NCBI GenBank assembly: GCA_938035945.1
Contig: CALHOU010000014.1
Coordinates: 1-38,006, forward strand
Direction: 5' to 3'
Source: an uncultured Granulosicoccaceae bacterium
GTDB lineage: Bacteria; Pseudomonadota; Gammaproteobacteria; Granulosicoccales; Granulosicoccaceae
DNA: 38,006 bases
Positions 33,256 to 38,006 of the stretch are shown here, piece by piece. The position numbers were made by a program, and so were the translations under genes. Under the pieces are notes generated by a model. It was not told the DNA's origin. It saw only the letters and a list, made by a program, of their open reading frames with translations, and did not search any database. Numbering within the stretch: the first letter of the stretch is position 1; each line of letters opens with the position of its first letter.

Positions 33256-34332
33256 ATGACTGAAAATAGCACTGTGACAAAGCTAAACCGGCCTTTGTCT
33301 AACACCAACATCGTTGCCGAAACAAAGCTAATATCACCCTCTGAGCTAAAGAGCCAGTATCCACGCTCAGAAAAAGCAACCCAAACCATAGAAAACGGAC
33401 GTGCCGACGTTGAAGCCATTTTGGATGGAACCGACCCGCGCCTACTGGTTGTCGCCGGACCCTGCTCGGTACACGATGTTGATGCAGCTAAAGAGTATGC
33501 ACAGCGCCTGCTTGCACTGCGTGAAAAAGTCAGCGATCAAATTAACTTGGTCATGCGAGTATATTTCGAAAAACCACGCACCACGGTTGGCTGGAAAGGC
33601 TTGATAAACGACCCACACCTGGACGATTCATTCGATATAGAAACGGGTCTGGGTATGGCGCGTGAGCTACTGGCGCATTTGGCTGAGATTGGCTTGCCCA
33701 CCGGCACCGAAGCCTTAGACCCTATCAGCCCACAGTATCTGTCTGATTTATTCACTTGGTCAGCAATCGGTGCTCGTACGACCGAATCACAAACTCACCG
33801 TGAAATGTCCAGTGGACTATCGACCGCCGTGGGTTTTAAAAACGGCACAGATGGGAACTTAACCGTTGCCACCAACGCGATGAAGTCGGCGTCACAACCC
33901 CATCGCTTCTTGGGTATTGATAGCAATGGACAAGCAACTGTTTTAAAAACACGCGGCAATCAGTATGGTCATGTGATTCTACGCGGCGGTAAAAATCCAA
34001 ACTTCGATTCAGTCAATGTCGCTCTTGCTGAACAAGCAATGGAGGATGCCGGTTTGCCAAAACGCATCATGATCGATTGCTCGCACGCCAACGCCCACAA
34101 AGATCACACTCGGCAACCTTTGGTTGCGCGTAATGTGCTTGAGCAGTTAGTTGCAGGAAATAAGTCAATCATTGGCATGATGCTCGAATCGAACTTGAGC
34201 GAAGGCAACCAAAGCCTAGGCGATGGAAAAAACCTGAAGCACGGCGTATCGATTACCGATGCCTGCATCGACTGGGAAACGACAGAGGAGTTGCTGCTAG
34301 AGATGCGCGAAGCGCTGGCAAAACGCAGTTAA
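33256..34332 (+). CDS. aroG: 3-deoxy-7-phosphoheptulonate synthase, class I (AroF/G/H type)
   Basis: Condenses phosphoenolpyruvate and erythrose 4-phosphate to DAHP, the first step of the shikimate pathway. The 358 residues contain GPCSVHD (68-74), RVYFEKPRTTVGWKGLINDP (101-120), the GARTTESQTHREMSSGL active-site loop (about 175-191), KNGTDGN, and near the end MIDCSHANAHKDH, which supplies metal-binding residues. The ATG at 33256 was chosen because the preceding 58 codons of open frame lack family features and E. coli AroG is 350 residues. Which aromatic amino acid inhibits it cannot be told from the sequence, so aroG is used loosely. Confidence 0.93.
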   Translation: MTENSTVTKLNRPLSNTNIVAETKLISPSELKSQYPRSEKATQTIENGRADVEAILDGTDPRLLVVAGPCSVHDVDAAKEYAQRLLALREKVSDQINLVMRVYFEKPRTTVGWKGLINDPHLDDSFDIETGLGMARELLAHLAEIGLPTGTEALDPISPQYLSDLFTWSAIGARTTESQTHREMSSGLSTAVGFKNGTDGNLTVATNAMKSASQPHRFLGIDSNGQATVLKTRGNQYGHVILRGGKNPNFDSVNVALAEQAMEDAGLPKRIMIDCSHANAHKDHTRQPLVARNVLEQLVAGNKSIIGMMLESNLSEGNQSLGDGKNLKHGVSITDACIDWETTEELLLEMREALAKRS

Positions 34333-34344
34333 ATTAAATTGCAG

Positions 34345-34671
34345 TTAAATTAGATTTAAGTGCAGTATTAAAAACAAAGCCATTCCCAACACAATCGTCA
34401 GTAGTAGGTGCCGACTGATGGCGGCAACGGTGATGGCAACCACACCAGCAACCAAGTGGCTGTTGTCGAAAGACAGCAGCCACTGCCCTTCAGGTTTAAC
34501 TAGAATTGGCGTACAAAGCGCCGTTAGAACCGCAACCGGTACAAAACGAAGCGCTTGCTCAACACGCTTGGACATGGTGATTCGACCGCTCATAGCCAGC
34601 ACTGAATAGCGTACGCCATAGGTCACACTCATCATTCCAACAATAAGCAACACTTGCTCGAACGCGCTCAT
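34345..34671 (-). CDS. azlD: Branched-chain amino acid exporter small subunit AzlD
   Basis: A small integral membrane protein of 108 residues with four hydrophobic segments (about 5-20, 43-60, 70-85, 87-106). It includes the family motif [12 protein letters not shown] with conserved Tyr and Arg, and [14 protein letters not shown]. AzlD pairs with AzlC in the LIV-E type exporter for branched-chain amino acids. Its ATG overlaps the azlC stop as ATGA, so the two are translated together. The substrate is known only from the family. Confidence 0.92.
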   Translation of the reverse strand: MSAFEQVLLIVGMMSVTYGVRYSVLAMSGRITMSKRVEQALRFVPVAVLTALCTPILVKPEGQWLLSFDNSHLVAGVVAITVAAISRHLLLTIVLGMALFLILHLNLI

Positions 34672-35408
34672 GATGGTTCCGCCTCGCGATTAAACAACTG
34701 TGCAGCCAAACCCGCTACGATACCTAACAGCGAGGCCACTATTAATCCAAGTTGGTGTGGCAAGTTATCCAATACCAACGCACTTCCACCAGCAACCAAC
34801 GCGCACAACAGCATCGGCCATCGGCGAATAAGTGGAACTACAATGCCAATGAAGGTCACCACCATCGCAAATTCTAATCCTAAGTCCCCGACACTCTCCA
34901 AGCGCTGCCCGGTGACGATGCCAGCAATCGTCCACAACTGCCAATTGACATACATCAGTAACGCACCGCCAAGATAAAACCAGTGCTTATTCGGTGATGC
35001 ATCGGCTTGTTCAAAACGCGAAATCACCGCCGCATAACTTTCATCGGTTAGAAGAAATGCCATGGGTGCTAACCAACGATGTGATAAATGCCGCAAATAA
35101 GGACCTAACGACGCAGCGTATAACGCATGCCGTAAGTTCACGACAAAGGTGGTTAAAACGATGATGCCAACACTTGCGCCTTGGCCGACTAGACCCGCGG
35201 CCACAAACTGAGAAGAGCCTGCAAAGACAATTAAACTCAAGCCCATAGTCGCCCACGCTGATAAACCGGCAGAGATGGCCAATGCACCAAACAACATCCC
35301 AAAGGGAGTTGCACCGATAACCAACGGTATGATCGTTCGCGCGCCGGCAAAGAATTCTTGCTTCGGTGTATGGGCCAGTTGGGGTTGAGCAGTAGAATCA
35401 GGGTTCAC
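34668..35408 (-). CDS. azlC: Branched-chain amino acid exporter large subunit AzlC
   Basis: The large subunit of the AzlCD exporter. Hydrophobic helices run through the protein, with the family segments [51 protein letters not shown] and [14 protein letters not shown]. The open frame extends to 35483, overlapping the glycosylase gene, but the upstream codons are not family-like. GTG at 35408 gives 246 residues, the normal length, without a clear ribosome binding site, so the start is uncertain. Coupled to azlD by ATGA. Confidence 0.9.
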   Translation of the reverse strand: MNPDSTAQPQLAHTPKQEFFAGARTIIPLVIGATPFGMLFGALAISAGLSAWATMGLSLIVFAGSSQFVAAGLVGQGASVGIIVLTTFVVNLRHALYAASLGPYLRHLSHRWLAPMAFLLTDESYAAVISRFEQADASPNKHWFYLGGALLMYVNWQLWTIAGIVTGQRLESVGDLGLEFAMVVTFIGIVVPLIRRWPMLLCALVAGGSALVLDNLPHQLGLIVASLLGIVAGLAAQLFNREAEPS

Positions 35409-35466
35409 GTGTGTTGTTATTTTAAGTTCGCAATTTATTGTAGCCAGTAGAACGACAACGCGATAG

Positions 35467-36096
35467 TTAGCCAGGCCAGTCAAGCTCAGCGGCGCGCCAC
35501 AAATACCAACTGGCTACCGATCGGTAAGGTGCCCAGGCTTGGCCCGCGTTTGTGAGCTCTGCGTTAGACGGCAAGGCGTTTGTTCCATAAGCAAAGTGAT
35601 AACCTTTTCGCACCCCTAAATCGGCGACGGGAAGCACATCCGGTCTGCCCAACTTAAATATCAGCATCATCTCAACCGTCCATTGGCCAACACCACGCAC
35701 TGTGGTCAGACGTTCGATTATTTGTTCGTTCGTTTCTTGTTGCAGCACATGAAGTTCGGGTACGGTACCATCTAGTCGGCGCGCAGCCAGATCTTGCACA
35801 GCCAGCACCTTGGCCTTCGATAGGCCCGCTTCGCGAAGGGTTTCTGGCGCCATTTTAAGTAAATCACGGGGTTTGATTTCGTCGCCGAAAAGAGCGGTAA
35901 CTCGCGCATGTATTGCCGCTGCTGCCCTGATTGATAGCTGCTGGTGCACAATCGCGCGCAGCAAGGCCTCGAATGGACTAAGCTCGAATTCGGTTTGCAT
36001 TTTAAATGGACCCACGCGTTTGATCACGCTGGCCATGACAGGGTCCGCATTTTTGAGGCGTCGGCGCGCGGTTTCTGGCTTGTATTGCAACGACAT
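35467..36096 (-). CDS. DNA-3-methyladenine glycosylase II family protein (AlkA-like)
   Basis: A helix-hairpin-helix DNA glycosylase that removes alkylated bases. 209 residues, the short form without the E. coli AlkA N-terminal domain. [25 protein letters not shown] (42-66) begins the fold; the HhH element is [24 protein letters not shown] (133-156) and the catalytic Asp is D159 in VADLGVRKG. The ATG at 36096 was chosen as the fold begins soon after. It is divergent from cmoA and precedes azlC. Confidence 0.92.
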   Translation of the reverse strand: MSLQYKPETARRRLKNADPVMASVIKRVGPFKMQTEFELSPFEALLRAIVHQQLSIRAAAAIHARVTALFGDEIKPRDLLKMAPETLREAGLSKAKVLAVQDLAARRLDGTVPELHVLQQETNEQIIERLTTVRGVGQWTVEMMLIFKLGRPDVLPVADLGVRKGYHFAYGTNALPSNAELTNAGQAWAPYRSVASWYLWRAAELDWPG

Positions 36097-36168
36097 CGAT
36101 ATACAAAATAGTTGGCGTGCGGCATCCTATCGCCTTTGGCAGCACCAGCACAACACAAAGAACGAACA

Positions 36169-36969
36169 GTGAATAATCAAATCGAACACAAACGTGATTC
36201 CCTTTTCGCCCAACCATTAGGTGCTGTGAGCGAGTTTCGCTTTGATCAAAGTGTGGTTGATGTATTTCCGGACATGCTCACCCGCTCCATCCCCGGTTAT
36301 CAGGCAATCATTTCTCAATCAGGCTTGTTGGCCGCACGTTACGCACAGCCCAACACCAATCTATATGACTTGGGTTGTTCCCTGGGTGCAACGAGTTTGG
36401 CCATGCATAAAGCTATGCTGGATGCCCGCGCAGAAAACGTTAACTCGTCACATGGTTGTGTTATTCACGGCATCGATAATTCTACGCCTATGATAAAAAA
36501 AGCAACCAAGGTCATTGAAACGCAAACCGGACAATCGGTTAATGAGAACTTTAATACCGATGGCATTCCGATTATGCTGCACTGCGAAGATATGCAAAGT
36601 AGTGAGCTGCAAAACGCATCGGTTGTGGCAATGAATTTTACTTTGCAATTTGTACCTCCTGATGATCGCGATAACATGATGCAATCAATTGCTAACGCAA
36701 TTGAGCCTGGTGGTGTGTTGATATTGTCTGAGAAAGTGACGTTTGATGACCCGGTATTGAGTCAAATGCACATCGATATGTACCACAATTTTAAACGTGC
36801 GAATGGCTATTCTGATTTAGAAATCAGTCAAAAAAGAAATGCATTGGAGAACGTCATGATTCCCGACACCTTAAACACCCATGCGAAGCGGTTAGCGAAC
36901 GCTGGCTTTTCAAGTTCGAGTGTATGGTTTCAGTGCTTTAATTTCGCATCCGTTATCGCCATAAAATAA
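36169..36969 (+). CDS. cmoA: Carboxy-S-adenosyl-L-methionine synthase CmoA
   Basis: Makes carboxy-SAM from SAM and prephenate, used by CmoB to carboxymethylate wobble uridine 34 of tRNA. The 266 residues have the Rossmann SAM motif YDLGCSLGATSLAMH (66-80), with DVFPDMLTRSIPGYQAIISQSG before it. Later come NFTLQFVPPDDR, LSEKVTFDDP, FKRANGYSDLEISQKRNALENVMIPD and a closing ALWFQCFNF-like segment. This is close to E. coli CmoA (247). GTG at 36169 begins MNNQIEHKRDSLF, aligned to MSHRDTLF; a TTG at 36112 is unlikely. A small insert (NVNSSHGC, about residue 89) is unusual. cmoB follows after 15 bases. Confidence 0.94.
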   Translation: MNNQIEHKRDSLFAQPLGAVSEFRFDQSVVDVFPDMLTRSIPGYQAIISQSGLLAARYAQPNTNLYDLGCSLGATSLAMHKAMLDARAENVNSSHGCVIHGIDNSTPMIKKATKVIETQTGQSVNENFNTDGIPIMLHCEDMQSSELQNASVVAMNFTLQFVPPDDRDNMMQSIANAIEPGGVLILSEKVTFDDPVLSQMHIDMYHNFKRANGYSDLEISQKRNALENVMIPDTLNTHAKRLANAGFSSSSVWFQCFNFASVIAIK

Positions 36970-36984
36970 AGCCTGCCACGAGTC

Positions 36985-38006
36985 ATGAACAACGCCACAC
37001 CCACTTTTAAACTAGATGAGAGCGCTCTGCGCAAATCATTAGCGCAAACACCATTAGCTGATTGGACTCAAGCCTTAATAGATGCCGTCGAGGCTCGCGC
37101 ACTACAGCATGGTGACCTGACGCGTTGGCAAGCCGCCCTAGACGAACTGCCCGATCTGCCCATTAGCAAGATCGATCTTGACCATGAGTTGGGCGTTGCC
37201 GTATTAACGGATAAGGACCTGGTGGCCGATAAAAACAGCAATAAAAACGGTGATACAAATACGCCATACCCGTTAGATGCAGTTGCGCAACAACTCGAAT
37301 CAGCTTTAAAGGGCTTGATGCCATGGCGCAAAGGCCCGTACAAAATTGCCCATGTGCACATCAATACGGAGTGGCACTCAGATTGGAAATGGAATCGCGT
37401 TGCACCTCATATTGCTGATTTAAAAGACCGCACCGTGCTGGATGTGGGTTGCGGTAATGGTTATCACATGTGGCGTATGCGCAGTGCTGGTGCAAAAACA
37501 GTTCTGGGCATCGATCCTGGTCTGTTGTTCTCGATGCAATTTCAAGCGCTACAGCGTTACATTAAAGACGACAAGGTTGCATTGCTGCCGCTGACGATGG
37601 AAACCATGCCGGCAAACATGCACAGCTTCGACACCGTGTTTTCCATGGGCGTGCTTTATCACCGTAAAGACCCACACGCTCATCTAAAAGAACTCTTACA
37701 AACTATGCGCCCAGGTGCGGAGCTGGTTTTGGAAACCTTAGTGTGTTTAGGCGAAGAAGAAAAAACACTCGATTTAGACGGTTGTCGCTACGCGCGCATG
37801 CGCAACATTTGGCAATTGCCAAGCGTACCGATGCTGGCAAAATGGATAGAAGAAAGTGGATTTTCCAATATCCGCTTTGTGTCGATCGATACCACATCGC
37901 GCTTGGAACAGCGCACCACTGAATGGATGCAATACGAATCCTTAGTCGAGTCCTTAGACCCAGACAATTTAAGTTTAACCGTCGAAGGTCTGCCACGGCC
38001 ACGACG
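36985..38006 (+). CDS. cmoB: tRNA U34 carboxymethyltransferase CmoB (right-truncated)
   Basis: Transfers the carboxymethyl group of carboxy-SAM to 5-hydroxyuridine 34, forming cmo5U, which widens wobble reading. The ATG at 36985 opens a frame of 340 codons that leaves the window without a stop. Family motifs: KGPYKIAHVHINTEWHSDWKWNRV, TVLDVGCGNGYHMWRM, DPGLLFSMQFQALQRY and VFSMGVLYHRKDPHAHL. The last visible residues VEGLPRPRR match the region just before the family C-terminus, so only a few residues are missing. A polar insert (about 80-95, rich in Asn, Lys, Asp) makes it longer than E. coli CmoB (323). Confidence 0.95.
   Translation, partial: MNNATPTFKLDESALRKSLAQTPLADWTQALIDAVEARALQHGDLTRWQAALDELPDLPISKIDLDHELGVAVLTDKDLVADKNSNKNGDTNTPYPLDAVAQQLESALKGLMPWRKGPYKIAHVHINTEWHSDWKWNRVAPHIADLKDRTVLDVGCGNGYHMWRMRSAGAKTVLGIDPGLLFSMQFQALQRYIKDDKVALLPLTMETMPANMHSFDTVFSMGVLYHRKDPHAHLKELLQTMRPGAELVLETLVCLGEEEKTLDLDGCRYARMRNIWQLPSVPMLAKWIEESGFSNIRFVSIDTTSRLEQRTTEWMQYESLVESLDPDNLSLTVEGLPRPR

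Noticed and set aside
34325..34352. Direct repeat GCAGTTAAATTA between aroG and azlD
   Set aside because: Two 12-base copies four bases apart in A-T rich DNA after a stop codon; likely simple slippage without meaning.

Overview
The window looks like chromosomal core DNA from a free-living, probably marine, gammaproteobacterium of moderate G+C. The evidence is the family set: PhoB/PhoR with a Pst operon, the DnaX-YbaB-RecR block with the SRP RNA just upstream, RNase D, TruD, GlpE, DjlA, TamA/TamB and CmoA/CmoB, all close in length and motifs to the E. coli or Pseudomonas proteins. I could not place it more precisely from sequence alone. Starts are often GTG or TTG rather than ATG (rsgA, pstB, djlA, tamA, cmoA and others).

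Layout. 1-2000: a RhdA-like sulfurtransferase (cut by the left edge), rsgA, and divergent orn. 2000-5070: recR, ybaB, dnaX and the 4.5S/SRP RNA, all on the minus strand. 5149-12970: a phosphate-starvation island, phoB-phoR then pstS-pstC-pstA-pstB-phoU, with a Pho-box-like site in front of phoB and a very good one in front of pstS. 12974-14607: an unknown lipoprotein translationally coupled to a trypsin-type secreted protease. 14771-17269: a glutathione transferase, yaiI and an OmpA-like protein, with a bidirectional terminator between the last two. 17270-18532: the only clearly non-core stretch. It holds a G/T-rich tract, tRNA-Ser(GGA), decayed duplicates of that tRNA, and a 14-bp repeat occurring three times at 71-73 bp spacing. 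18533-20373: DUF1820 protein, rluB and moaB. 20491-24589: a subtilisin-type protease with a C-terminal Cys/TM/Arg sorting-type tail, djlA, truD and glpE. 24591-26231: an SGNH-hydrolase lipoprotein and a TlpA-like thioredoxin. 26498-31805: a possible 19-codon leader, then tamA-tamB. 31902-38006: rnd, DAHP synthase, azlC-azlD, an AlkA-type glycosylase, cmoA and cmoB (cut by the right edge).

How the genes work together. The phosphate block is a complete sensing and uptake loop: PstSCAB imports phosphate, PhoU and PstB signal to PhoR, PhoR phosphorylates PhoB, and PhoB should act on the two Pho boxes. CmoA and CmoB make the carboxymethyl donor and put it on wobble uridine 34 of tRNA. TamA/TamB form the outer-membrane translocation and envelope-spanning lipid transfer pair.

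I did not find an obviously new multi-gene system. The most interesting observations are two poly(A) tracts in the dnaX linker that each put a stop codon directly in the -1 frame at the length of gamma, the decayed tRNA-Ser repeat array with its neighbouring triplicated motif, and the sorting-type C-terminal tails on the two secreted proteases.
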